Assembly: GCF_900115145.1 (NCBI RefSeq)
Contig: NZ_FOVL01000021.1
Coordinates: 1 to 57,742 of the forward strand
Source of the DNA: Salegentibacter flavus
GTDB lineage: Bacteria; Bacteroidota; Bacteroidia; Flavobacteriales; Flavobacteriaceae
Length of the DNA stretch: 57,742 bases
Direction of reading: 5' to 3'
Within the stretch, counting starts at the first letter, position 1, and every line of letters starts with the position of its first letter. The notes under the pieces are model-generated. The model did not search any database, was not told where the DNA came from, and saw only the letters and a program-made list of their open reading frames with translations. Both the position numbers and the translations under genes were made by a program. Positions 16,178 through 23,770 of this stretch are shown here, piece by piece.

Positions 16178-17363
16178 TTTCGGGGTTTTTAAAGCTGGCA
16201 ATGGCACGGGTGAGTTGCAGGAATTCTTCCTTGCTGATATTTTCCTGTGCCTTAAGCTGTCGTATTTTTTTGAATAACTCTTGTGTTTCTGTTTCGTTAT
16301 TTCCGCTTTTGGCCATCAATTTCTCCTCAAAATCGGAGTTTAGTTCCTGGGTTGACAACCGGTATTGGCTGCGGATATGATCTAAAAATAACTCAATTTT
16401 TTTTAAAGTCATCTCCCGGTAGCGATTCTGCTCCAGGTACAAATTACTGATGTTTCGGGTATAATCGTAAGTTTTGTTCTCTAAAGTTTTTACAATAGGA
16501 ATGGGCCTTTGGCGACGTTTTCCCTGAAAAATAAGATAAAGTACCGTTGCCAGAATCACAAAATAGTAGGCCCATTTTAAGGGTTTATTTCCCAGGAGAT
16601 AGTACAGCGGCGAACTGTAAAAGCTTTTTCCCGATTTATAATAATTGTCCCACCATAAGGTTTTATCGGAATCCAGATAGGTCAGGGCAGCCTCTGCGTA
16701 GCGATAGTTTTGCTCTTGTAACAGGAAATAGTTGCTGAATGCCTCCGGCGTGGTATGCACGAATATTTCCCCTTTTCCGAAACTGGTTTGTACGAAATTA
16801 GGTTTTTCTTCTGAAGGCTTACCTGAAAAGACTGTGGTTCCCAGGATATTATGTTTATGTTCCAGGGAATCAATTTTGGTGAAGGTGAGGGCTTCAATAT
16901 CAAAATTAAGCTTGAAGTTTTCCTGGCGATTTTTGAGTTTTAATTCCGGTCGACTTTTAAAATCGGTGTTTCTAAGGTCGGTACGAGCTTCAAGATTAAG
17001 TGTGTCCAGCAAATTCTTTCCGATATATCCAGCCGAAATAAAAACTGTATTTCCCCGGTTTACCCAGTCCAGAACCTTGTTGAGTTCATTATCATCAAAA
17101 ACCACATAATCATTCAGAAAGAAATAAATGCCTTCGGGAAGTTCCTCTTTGGCCAGAAACTCGAAAGGAGGCTGGTTAATCTCTTTGATTTCACGGGTAT
17201 TTTTCCAGCTTTCAAAAAAGGCAAACGTCCCCAGCGGGATTTTGTCTTTCCCGGAATAACTGACGTTCATATTCAAGGGTTCGGGTTCGTTGGCTTCCAG
17301 GAAGGTTAGCGCCAGCACAACGAGGAAAAATATCCCGAATCCTATTTTCCAGCTTCTAGGCAT
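16152..17363 (-). CDS. DUF4350 domain-containing membrane protein
   Basis: A 403-aa protein with an N-terminal membrane anchor (about 6-22), an extracytoplasmic Rossmann-like DUF4350 domain (about 45-235; FLNDYVVFDDNELNKVLDWV, RGNTVFISAGYIGKNLLDTL), a second membrane helix near 265 (WAYYFVILATVLYLIFQG) and a cytoplasmic tail rich in helices. It overlaps both neighbours (8 nt with the DUF4129 gene, 26 nt with moxR), typical of this tight operon. The role is unknown; the family is regularly tied to MoxR/DUF58. Confidence 0.85.
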   Translation of the reverse strand: MPRSWKIGFGIFFLVVLALTFLEANEPEPLNMNVSYSGKDKIPLGTFAFFESWKNTREIKEINQPPFEFLAKEELPEGIYFFLNDYVVFDDNELNKVLDWVNRGNTVFISAGYIGKNLLDTLNLEARTDLRNTDFKSRPELKLKNRQENFKLNFDIEALTFTKIDSLEHKHNILGTTVFSGKPSEEKPNFVQTSFGKGEIFVHTTPEAFSNYFLLQEQNYRYAEAALTYLDSDKTLWWDNYYKSGKSFYSSPLYYLLGNKPLKWAYYFVILATVLYLIFQGKRRQRPIPIVKTLENKTYDYTRNISNLYLEQNRYREMTLKKIELFLDHIRSQYRLSTQELNSDFEEKLMAKSGNNETETQELFKKIRQLKAQENISKEEFLQLTRAIASFKNPENGKTGNHT

Positions 17364-18096
17364 AGGTTCTGGTTTTTATCATTTCTTCGGCCTTTAAAAA
17401 AGCGCTTTCTGCCAGGTTGAAATTCTCCTGGCTAACCTGGAATTCCCCATACCAGCTATATTCGTAAATGCGGGTTATTCTTTTAAATTGGTGTTGAAGT
17501 TCTTCAGATTTTATCTCTGCTAAATAATCCTGATTGGTCTTATCAAAACTATAATCGATAATGCCATGCTTATCCATTTTCCGAAGCGTATCCAAATAAT
17601 TATATCTTATAGCCATTCGGTAATTTCCTTCGGAAATTGCATTTTTAATCAATTTGTTAATATCTTCCGACTTAATGATCTTTTCTTCTTCAGAAAAAAA
17701 TACCCGGGCTTCCTTCCCCGATGGAGCAGCAGCATAGGCCGGGTTAAGTTTAACAAAGAGCCAGGCCACCAGGAATAAAACCATTAAAAGCAACAGATAG
17801 GGGAGAATTGTTATAAAGAGTTCCAGGATGCTTCCCGGTTCATAACTTCCGAAGAGCCAGTCCATAAAATCATGGAATTTTTTATTGATCCAGCCCTTGA
17901 ATTGGGTCCACCATCCAGTAGAAGTTTCCCGTTCCAGGTAGCCAAAATCCTTATCGTTTCGCCACTCTTCGAGAAGACTTTCATCAAATTCTACTTTCTG
18001 AAGTTTGGTTGGTGCCCGGCCAATGCTATCCTCCTGCGGAAATGCGTTTCCGAAGAAAAAAAGAAGAATGGCTATTACCGGGAGCAGTTTTTTCAT
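17356..18096 (-). CDS. DUF4129 domain-containing membrane protein
   Basis: A 246-aa protein with a signal peptide (MKKLLPVIAILLFFFGNAFP), a short extracytoplasmic part, a transmembrane helix near 105-125, and a C-terminal DUF4129 region: AISEGNYRMAIRYNYLDTLR (about 154-173), RITRIYEYSWYGEFQVSQEN. In other phyla this domain sits at the end of transglutaminase proteins beside MoxR and DUF58. Its ATG shares a base with the stop codon of the gene before it. Confidence 0.85.
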   Translation of the reverse strand: MKKLLPVIAILLFFFGNAFPQEDSIGRAPTKLQKVEFDESLLEEWRNDKDFGYLERETSTGWWTQFKGWINKKFHDFMDWLFGSYEPGSILELFITILPYLLLLMVLFLVAWLFVKLNPAYAAAPSGKEARVFFSEEEKIIKSEDINKLIKNAISEGNYRMAIRYNYLDTLRKMDKHGIIDYSFDKTNQDYLAEIKSEELQHQFKRITRIYEYSWYGEFQVSQENFNLAESAFLKAEEMIKTRTYA

Positions 18097-18953
18097 CAGG
18101 AATTATTTCCGAGCTTATCGATGCGTTCGTAAGTGCCGGTGAAGTTTTTCTTTTCGTTAAGGTGAAAATAAAGAAAGGCAATCCCAATTGGGATTATGGA
18201 ATAAAAGATATACTGTACCAGCGAAGATATTATACTAAAAAGGATATACACCCAGTCGAACACCTCACTCATATCTGCTGCTGATCCTTCATTCACGCTG
18301 GTAAAGGCCTTCACAAAAGTGTAAATTATTAGCGGCAACTGAAAGATTAGGCTTATCACATATATGATAATCCAGACAAAAACCAGGGTCAAAAAACTCA
18401 TCCACCAGTTATCTTTCACCAGCTTAAAACCTTCGGTAATGCTTTCGAAAATGCTTTGCTGTTTAAAGATGAGGGCTGCCATAGCGATACTAAGAGGAAC
18501 ACTTACATAAATCCCGGGAATTAAAAAGAGCATCATTCCGGCGAAGATAAAAATCCAGGAAATGATGTTAAGGCCGAACATTTTTCCCAGGTCATCCTTC
18601 GCCCAGGCTGCAACTTCAGCATCCTTGATTTCTCCTTCGTTTTCAATATAGGACTTTATCAGATTAAATACCGTGGCATACACCACCGAAAAATATAAGA
18701 GTAGGGTTAGGGCCAGAATTCCAAAGGAAATAACGAATCCACCCGACATAAACATTTCTGAATTCAGGGGGTCGCCGAGTGTGCTATAGGAATAATAACT
18801 TAAGGCTGCGATTAGGAGTAAAAACGCCGGGCCGGCTACTTTTATCAGCAACCTGAAGTAGGTCTTATAATTTTCTCTGAGAAATTTAAAGCTAACGCTT
18901 ATAATTTCTCCCATTTCACGTTGCTGTTTAAACTGAATTAGGTCGCGGTTCAT
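18096..18953 (-). CDS. multi-spanning membrane protein of the MoxR operon
   Basis: A 285-aa protein with about six transmembrane segments (37-56, 71-95, 130-170, 190-220, 240-265). MGEIISVSFKFLRENYKTYF at the N-terminus resembles the glycerophosphodiester-phosphodiesterase membrane-domain type, but no catalytic domain is present. In flavobacteria the gene always seems to accompany SpoIIM and DUF4129 genes. Function unknown. Overlaps the SpoIIM-type gene by 26 nt. Confidence 0.75.
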   Translation of the reverse strand: MNRDLIQFKQQREMGEIISVSFKFLRENYKTYFRLLIKVAGPAFLLLIAALSYYSYSTLGDPLNSEMFMSGGFVISFGILALTLLLYFSVVYATVFNLIKSYIENEGEIKDAEVAAWAKDDLGKMFGLNIISWIFIFAGMMLFLIPGIYVSVPLSIAMAALIFKQQSIFESITEGFKLVKDNWWMSFLTLVFVWIIIYVISLIFQLPLIIYTFVKAFTSVNEGSAADMSEVFDWVYILFSIISSLVQYIFYSIIPIGIAFLYFHLNEKKNFTGTYERIDKLGNNS

Positions 18954-19914
18954 CGTTGGTTTTTATTTTATTATAAAGATAGATTGGGTAAAATACATAG
19001 TAAAAAAGGATAAAGGCCAGGGAACCTGAAATAATTAGGATCGCCAGCCAGTCAGGCATTTGGGTGATTCGGGTAACAAAACCTTCCAGGAATCCCGCAA
19101 TAATAAAGAAAGGCAAAGTGCTCACTACTATTTTGAGTCCGCTTTTTATTCCACGTTTAAAGGAAGCCAGCCGAGTATAGGTGCCGGGGAATAGCATACT
19201 TTTACCAACCACCAGTCCTGCACATCCGGCAATAATAATCACCGAAATCTCTATGGTACCGTGTATCCAGATCGTCCTGGCCGATTCCCACAAAAGGCCC
19301 TGGTCATAAAAAAAGTACTGAAAGGAACCCAGCATAATGGCATTTTGCATCATCACAAAGACGGTTCCTATGCCGGCGAAAATGCCCAGGACAAATACGG
19401 TAAATGCCACTCTGATATTATTTATGGTGATGCCCAGGAACATATCGGTTTGGGCCATTTTTTTATAAACAGCCATGGGATCGTTTTCGGCGATGTTTTG
19501 TAGTGTCATATTCACATATTCATCGCCCATAATAAACCTTACAAAGGCCGCATCTCCCGATGCTGAAAATGCGCCAACAACCGCAAACAATATGAAAATT
19601 AAAAAGCTAAGCAGGAGTTGTTTCTGGTATTTATAAAATTCCAACGGAAACTCCCGTGTATAAAAATTGATTATTCGGCTTCCCGGTTCCTTGCGACTAT
19701 GGTAGATCTCGCGATGTGCGGTGGCTGCCAGAGCGTTGAGATAAGAAGTGGTGTTGCTTTTGGGGTAAAAGGTTTGGGAATAGCTCAAATCATCGCTAAC
19801 CTCTATATATAAAGCCGAAAGCTGATCGGGAGTAAGCGAAGTTTTATTCTCAAGGAGGCTTTCAAACTTTAACCATTTATCCTTATTTTGCCTAACAAAG
19901 GCTGCCTCGCGCAT
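18928..19914 (-). CDS. SpoIIM-family (stage II sporulation protein M-like) membrane protein
   Basis: A 328-aa membrane protein; I choose ATG 19912-19914 (MREAAFVRQNKDKWLKFESL), because family members start this way, over TTG at 19935. Residues 100-330 hold about six helices with FGIF-type features of SpoIIM/DUF95 (FVLGIFAGIGTVFVMMQNAI; WIHGTIEISVIIIAGCAGLV). The organism does not sporulate; in this context the protein is part of the RDD-SpoIIM-MoxR-DUF58 module, which is possibly concerned with envelope or cell-size homeostasis. It is first in its operon and divergent from the RDD gene. Confidence 0.88.
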   Translation of the reverse strand: MREAAFVRQNKDKWLKFESLLENKTSLTPDQLSALYIEVSDDLSYSQTFYPKSNTTSYLNALAATAHREIYHSRKEPGSRIINFYTREFPLEFYKYQKQLLLSFLIFILFAVVGAFSASGDAAFVRFIMGDEYVNMTLQNIAENDPMAVYKKMAQTDMFLGITINNIRVAFTVFVLGIFAGIGTVFVMMQNAIMLGSFQYFFYDQGLLWESARTIWIHGTIEISVIIIAGCAGLVVGKSMLFPGTYTRLASFKRGIKSGLKIVVSTLPFFIIAGFLEGFVTRITQMPDWLAILIISGSLAFILFYYVFYPIYLYNKIKTNDEPRPNSV

Positions 19915-19921
19915 AGTTTTG
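19914..19921 (+). promoter_or_regulatory. -7 promoter element of the RDD gene
   Basis: TAGTTTTG on the plus strand matches TAnnTTTG and lies 27 nt before the RDD start, inside the first codons of the divergent SpoIIM-type gene. The TTTG of a possible -33 element at 19887-19890 is spaced a little far. Confidence 0.4.
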
Positions 19922-19948
19922 GTATTAAGACTCAAAGAAACAGATTAA

Positions 19949-20662
19949 ATGGATAATTTTCAAATTGAAACCGCTCAAAATATAAGTATTCGTCAAAACG
20001 TGGCGGGCATTGGAGATCGTATCCTGGCTTTTATTGTAGATAGCTTTTTATTAGGGGTTTACCTTATTCTTAGTTCATTCATTATTGCAGGTACTGGCCT
20101 GGATTCTGCAGGCGAATTCGTTTATTATCTTATTCTGGGTGTCCCTGTCCTACTTTATTACCTGCTTTGGGAAAGCCTTTGGAATGGCCAAACCCCCGGT
20201 AAGAAAATCCTGCAGTTACGGGTGGTAAAGATGGATGGTTCCCGCCCCGAATTTTCCAACTTTGTGATTCGTTGGTTGCTTCGGCTAATAGATATAAGCA
20301 TAAGCAGTGGCGCGATTGCGGTTGTGAGTATTCTGCTAAACGGAAAAGGCCAGCGTCTTGGTGATATTGCAGCAGGTACCACTGTGATTAGCGAAAAGAA
20401 ACAAATTGGACTTGAAAATAGCCTGGGAGTAGATATTCCAGAAGATTACCAGCCCCTTTATCCACAGGTGAGTATGCTGAAAGATCCCGATATTCAGGAG
20501 GTGAAAAATCTTTACAGAAATGCCAGAATAAACGGGAATCATCAAATTATCCTTATGCTCTCTAAAAAGTTATCTAATCTGCTGGATATTGATCCGCAGC
20601 AACAACCCAGTGATTTTGTGCAACAGGTGATTTCAGATTATAATTATTATACAGGCCGCTAG
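19949..20662 (+). CDS. RDD family membrane protein
   Basis: A 237-aa protein. The RDD domain (about 15-145) starts RQNVAGIGDRILAFIVDSFL and continues through WNGQTPGKKILQLRVVKMDG, with three hydrophobic segments. The C-terminal 80 residues are soluble and helical. RDD proteins are proposed ion exchangers in some cases, but generally unassigned. It is transcribed divergently from the SpoIIM-DUF58 operon and belongs to the same functional neighbourhood. Confidence 0.9.
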   Translation: MDNFQIETAQNISIRQNVAGIGDRILAFIVDSFLLGVYLILSSFIIAGTGLDSAGEFVYYLILGVPVLLYYLLWESLWNGQTPGKKILQLRVVKMDGSRPEFSNFVIRWLLRLIDISISSGAIAVVSILLNGKGQRLGDIAAGTTVISEKKQIGLENSLGVDIPEDYQPLYPQVSMLKDPDIQEVKNLYRNARINGNHQIILMLSKKLSNLLDIDPQQQPSDFVQQVISDYNYYTGR

Positions 20663-20664
20663 GT

Positions 20665-21420
20665 TTATTCTATAATTTCAATATCCATTTCGATGTTGTC
20701 AATTGGCCATTCAGATTGGCCTGTTTCCACCTTGGATATTTCATCAGCAACATCCATACCTTTAGTAACGCGACCAAAAACAGTATGGTCATTGTCCAGG
20801 TGGTGTGCGCCATCGGATTTGGTGACAATGAAAAACTCAAAAGGAGAAGAAGCCTTGCTTACATTCTGCTCGCTGTATTTTGCTGCCGAGAAAGCACCCC
20901 GAACGTGCCGGTATCCTGCTTCAAATTCACTTGGAATTAGATAGGAACCTATTTTACTCCTGTGCCGGGAGGTCGCCCTGTTATCTGAGTTTCCGCCCTG
21001 GATGACAAAATTGGGAGAAACCCGGTAAAAATAAGTATGGTTGAAATACTTATCTTTTGTTAGCATTATAAAATTAGCGCGGTGTAATGGGGTATCCCTG
21101 TAAAGACTAACTTCAATATCCCCAAAACTGGTGATAATCCTGATGCGGGTTTCCGGGTTTTGTTCTCCATACTTCGTTAGGGTTGGAATCAATTCCTCCT
21201 GTTCGATGGGGAAATCTATACTTGTTACTCCTTCTTCTTCAGGAGATTCGGTTTGGGGTTTTTCCTCTTCAGAAAGCCTGACAGAATCAACTTTCGGTTG
21301 TTTGTTTTTCAGGGTATCTACGGCGGTTTCAGTATTATTTTTCGAAGAAGATTGCTTATCTTCACAACTGCTGAAGATCAAAATAAACGCAAAGGATAAA
21401 ACAGAAAGAATTCGTATCAT
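20665..21420 (-). CDS. cyclophilin-type peptidylprolyl isomerase lipoprotein
   Basis: A 251-aa envelope protein: lipoprotein signal MIRILSVLSFAFILIFSSC, a charged linker (about 20-85), then the cyclophilin fold (about 92-250) with IRIITSFGDIEVSLYRDTPL, FYRVSPNFVIQGG and HTVFGRVTKGMDVADEI. It catalyses cis-trans isomerisation of prolyl bonds in exported proteins. The ATG overlaps the ATG of the divergent NUDIX gene within one CATG, so the two promoters must lie inside the opposite coding regions. Converges with the RDD gene with 2 nt between stops. Confidence 0.92.
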   Translation of the reverse strand: MIRILSVLSFAFILIFSSCEDKQSSSKNNTETAVDTLKNKQPKVDSVRLSEEEKPQTESPEEEGVTSIDFPIEQEELIPTLTKYGEQNPETRIRIITSFGDIEVSLYRDTPLHRANFIMLTKDKYFNHTYFYRVSPNFVIQGGNSDNRATSRHRSKIGSYLIPSEFEAGYRHVRGAFSAAKYSEQNVSKASSPFEFFIVTKSDGAHHLDNDHTVFGRVTKGMDVADEISKVETGQSEWPIDNIEMDIEIIE

Positions 21421-22060
21421 GGATTTTCAAGAGTTTAAAGACAGGATCCCAAAATTAAAAAAATTACCGCTTCCTGGCGAGGAAGCGCACTATAAATTGA
21501 TACCTGCCACCCGACTTGATGAATTATCCTTGCTGGATATCGAAAAAAGAAATCCTTTAAAAGCCGGGGTAATGGCCGTCTTTTACCCCGGAGAAGACGG
21601 GCATACCAGACTGGTGCTCATTTTACGCAGAACCTACCAGGGGGTGCATTCAAACCAGATAGGTTTTCCGGGGGGGAGGGTAGAAACCTCAGATCGTGAT
21701 CTTGTACATACGGCTCTTAGAGAAACCGAGGAAGAGGTAGGTATACCACAATCTGAAATAAAAGTGGTTAAGGAACTTACCAAACTGTATATTCCTCCCA
21801 GTAATTTTTGGGTGCATCCTTTTATGGGAATGCTGGAATATACCCCAAAAATGGTACCGCAGGAAAGTGAAGTAGAAAGGATACTGGAAGTTAATCTTGA
21901 GCATTTTTTGGATAATAAATGCCTTGTAAATCAAACCTTGAGTACCAGTTACGCCAAAAATATTGAGGTGCCGGCATTTAGGCTGAATGACCAGATAGTA
22001 TGGGGCGCAACTGCTATGATGTTGAGTGAAATAAAGGTATTGTTGGAAAAGGTTCTCTAA
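21419..22060 (+). CDS. NUDIX hydrolase, CoA pyrophosphatase type
   Basis: A 213-aa protein starting MDFQEFKDRIPKLKK at the ATG shared with the divergent PPIase gene; a longer frame upstream is antisense to that gene. The Nudix box is GGRVETSDRDLVHTALRE followed by TEEEVGI, and GVHSNQIGFPGG upstream plus ALRET are features of the CoA diphosphatase (NudL/PCD1) subgroup. Expected reaction: CoA or acyl-CoA to 3',5'-ADP and 4'-phosphopantetheine, with Mg2+ bound by the REtEE glutamates. Confidence 0.88.
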   Translation: MDFQEFKDRIPKLKKLPLPGEEAHYKLIPATRLDELSLLDIEKRNPLKAGVMAVFYPGEDGHTRLVLILRRTYQGVHSNQIGFPGGRVETSDRDLVHTALRETEEEVGIPQSEIKVVKELTKLYIPPSNFWVHPFMGMLEYTPKMVPQESEVERILEVNLEHFLDNKCLVNQTLSTSYAKNIEVPAFRLNDQIVWGATAMMLSEIKVLLEKVL

Positions 22061-22136
22061 AATCTTAATTATATTATATTTGCCCGGTTTTCCGGAGTAC
22101 TGTTAAGCGTAAACAGAAAGTTTTAAAAATAGCATC

Positions 22137-22940
22137 ATGGGCTTGTTTAAAAGAAACCCCTTTGGGCATATTTTGTTTTTAAAAAAGTGGCTTATCCGAA
22201 TCTTCGGAGTGCTAACTCATCAACGATACCAGGGGTTTAATCAATTAAAGATCGAGGGCTCAGAGATCATCAAGGACCTTCCCGATACCAATGTGCTGTT
22301 CGTTTCCAATCACCAGACATACTTCGCCGATGTAACCGCCATGTTTCACGTTTTTAATGCCAGTCTTAGCGGCCGTGTAGATACCATTAAAAACATTGGA
22401 TATATCTGGCAGCCAAAACTCAATATCTACTACGTTGCCGCCAAAGAAACTATGCGTTCGGGACTTTTGACAAGGATTATGGCTTATGCGGGTTCTGTGA
22501 GTGTAGAACGCACCTGGCGGGAAAAGGGAAAGGAAGTGGAGCGGGAAGTAAATCCGCACGACACTGAGAATATTGGGAAAGCTTTAAAAGATGGCTGGGT
22601 GATCACTTTTCCGCAGGGAACCACTAAACCTTTTAAACCTATCAGGAAAGGGACGGCCCATATTATTAAGGATTATAAACCTATCGTTATACCTATTGTG
22701 ATAGATGGTTTCAGAAGATCTTTCGATAAAAAAGGATTTCATATCAAAAAACGAGGAATTCTCCAGTCTTTCGTGATCAAACCCCCTCTGGAGATCGATT
22801 ACGAGAATGAGACCATAGAAGAGATCGTAACCAAGATCGAATATGCCATAGAGCAGCATCCATCCTTTTCGAAGGTTATTCCAGGAGAAGACATCGATGA
22901 GATGGAAAAAATGAATGAGAAGCGACGCTGGGAATATTAA
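22137..22940 (+). CDS. 1-acyl-sn-glycerol-3-phosphate acyltransferase (PlsC family)
   Basis: A 267-aa membrane-associated acyltransferase. NHQTYFAD (about 59-66) is the HX4D catalytic motif, and VITFPQGTTKPFKPIRKGTA (about 154-173) supplies the FPEGT-type motif with Gln for Glu. Uses acyl-ACP or acyl-CoA to make phosphatidate, or acylates another lipid. It stands between the NUDIX and truA genes on the same strand. A second plsC copy elsewhere cannot be excluded. Confidence 0.88.
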   Translation: MGLFKRNPFGHILFLKKWLIRIFGVLTHQRYQGFNQLKIEGSEIIKDLPDTNVLFVSNHQTYFADVTAMFHVFNASLSGRVDTIKNIGYIWQPKLNIYYVAAKETMRSGLLTRIMAYAGSVSVERTWREKGKEVEREVNPHDTENIGKALKDGWVITFPQGTTKPFKPIRKGTAHIIKDYKPIVIPIVIDGFRRSFDKKGFHIKKRGILQSFVIKPPLEIDYENETIEEIVTKIEYAIEQHPSFSKVIPGEDIDEMEKMNEKRRWEY

Positions 22941-22984
22941 TCAACCCAGCAATGGAAGAATAAAGAGAAAAAAGGAAACAAAAT

Positions 22985-23770
22985 TTGCAACGTAAGCGAT
23001 TTTATTATTTAATAAAAATACAATACCTAGGGTTCAGGTTACACGGATGGCAAAAACAACCTCATGTAAAAACCGTTGAAGGTCTTGTCACCAAAACGCT
23101 GCGCTATGTAATGCCGGAGGAAAAATTCAAGATCCTTGGTACTAGTCGTACCGATGCAATGGTTTCGGCTATGGAAAGCGCCTTCGAACTTTTTCTGGAT
23201 GAAAGGCCTCTTGAGGATTTGGAGGAATTTCTAAAACTTTTTAATCTTAATTTACCTCAGGATATCCGTGCCATATCCATCATAGAGGTGGATTCGAAAT
23301 TCAATATCATTCAGCATCCAAAATATAAGGAATACACTTACCTTTTTAGTTTTGGTGATAAAAACCATCCTTTTTGTGCTCCGTTAATGGCCAATTTCCA
23401 GGAGGATCTGGATATTGAAAAAATGAAACAGGCTGCAGCTTTATTCAGAGGGCAGCATAATTTCAGAAATTACTGCGTAAGGGTTTCAGAAAACAGCAAA
23501 TTTGAAAGGGAGATGCTTATATCTGAAATTGTAGAAAACACAGAAATAACAGCCAGTTTCTTTCCTGAAAACACTTTCCTTTTCCGAATAAGCGGGGAAG
23601 GATTTTTAAGACACCAGGTAAGATTGATGATGGGAACATTGGTTTTGGTAGGGCGTGGAGAGTTTAACCTGGAAGACATTCGCATGAGCCTTAAGCCTGG
23701 CAGTAATATGCAAATGGATTATATCGCACCAGCATCTGGACTTATTTTAAACAAAGTTGATTTTACCTGA
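22985..23770 (+). CDS. truA: tRNA pseudouridine synthase A-like
   Basis: A 261-aa TruA-type enzyme starting at TTG 22985 behind AAAGGAAAC. IKIQYLGFRLHGWQKQP is the N-terminal motif; the catalytic Asp lies in LGTSRTDAMVSAMESAF (classical GRTDAGVHA), where the Gly before Arg is Ser and the Gly-His are Met-Ser. HPKYKEYTYLF, and SGEGFLRHQVRLMMGTLVLV near the end, are conserved. Modifies U38-40 of tRNA anticodon arms; the altered active-site loop could mean a divergent substrate. Converges with recQ with no spacer. Confidence 0.88.
   Translation: MQRKRFYYLIKIQYLGFRLHGWQKQPHVKTVEGLVTKTLRYVMPEEKFKILGTSRTDAMVSAMESAFELFLDERPLEDLEEFLKLFNLNLPQDIRAISIIEVDSKFNIIQHPKYKEYTYLFSFGDKNHPFCAPLMANFQEDLDIEKMKQAAALFRGQHNFRNYCVRVSENSKFEREMLISEIVENTEITASFFPENTFLFRISGEGFLRHQVRLMMGTLVLVGRGEFNLEDIRMSLKPGSNMQMDYIAPASGLILNKVDFT

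Noticed and set aside
16178-16207. Longer MoxR start (MPLPALKTPK)
   Set aside because: It adds ten atypical residues and deepens the overlap with the DUF4350 gene; MEKQETTPNN fits better.
21131-21418. 96-codon upstream extension of the NUDIX frame
   Set aside because: It is antisense to the PPIase coding region and has signal-less, low-quality sequence; NUDIX homologues start near MDFQEFKDRI.
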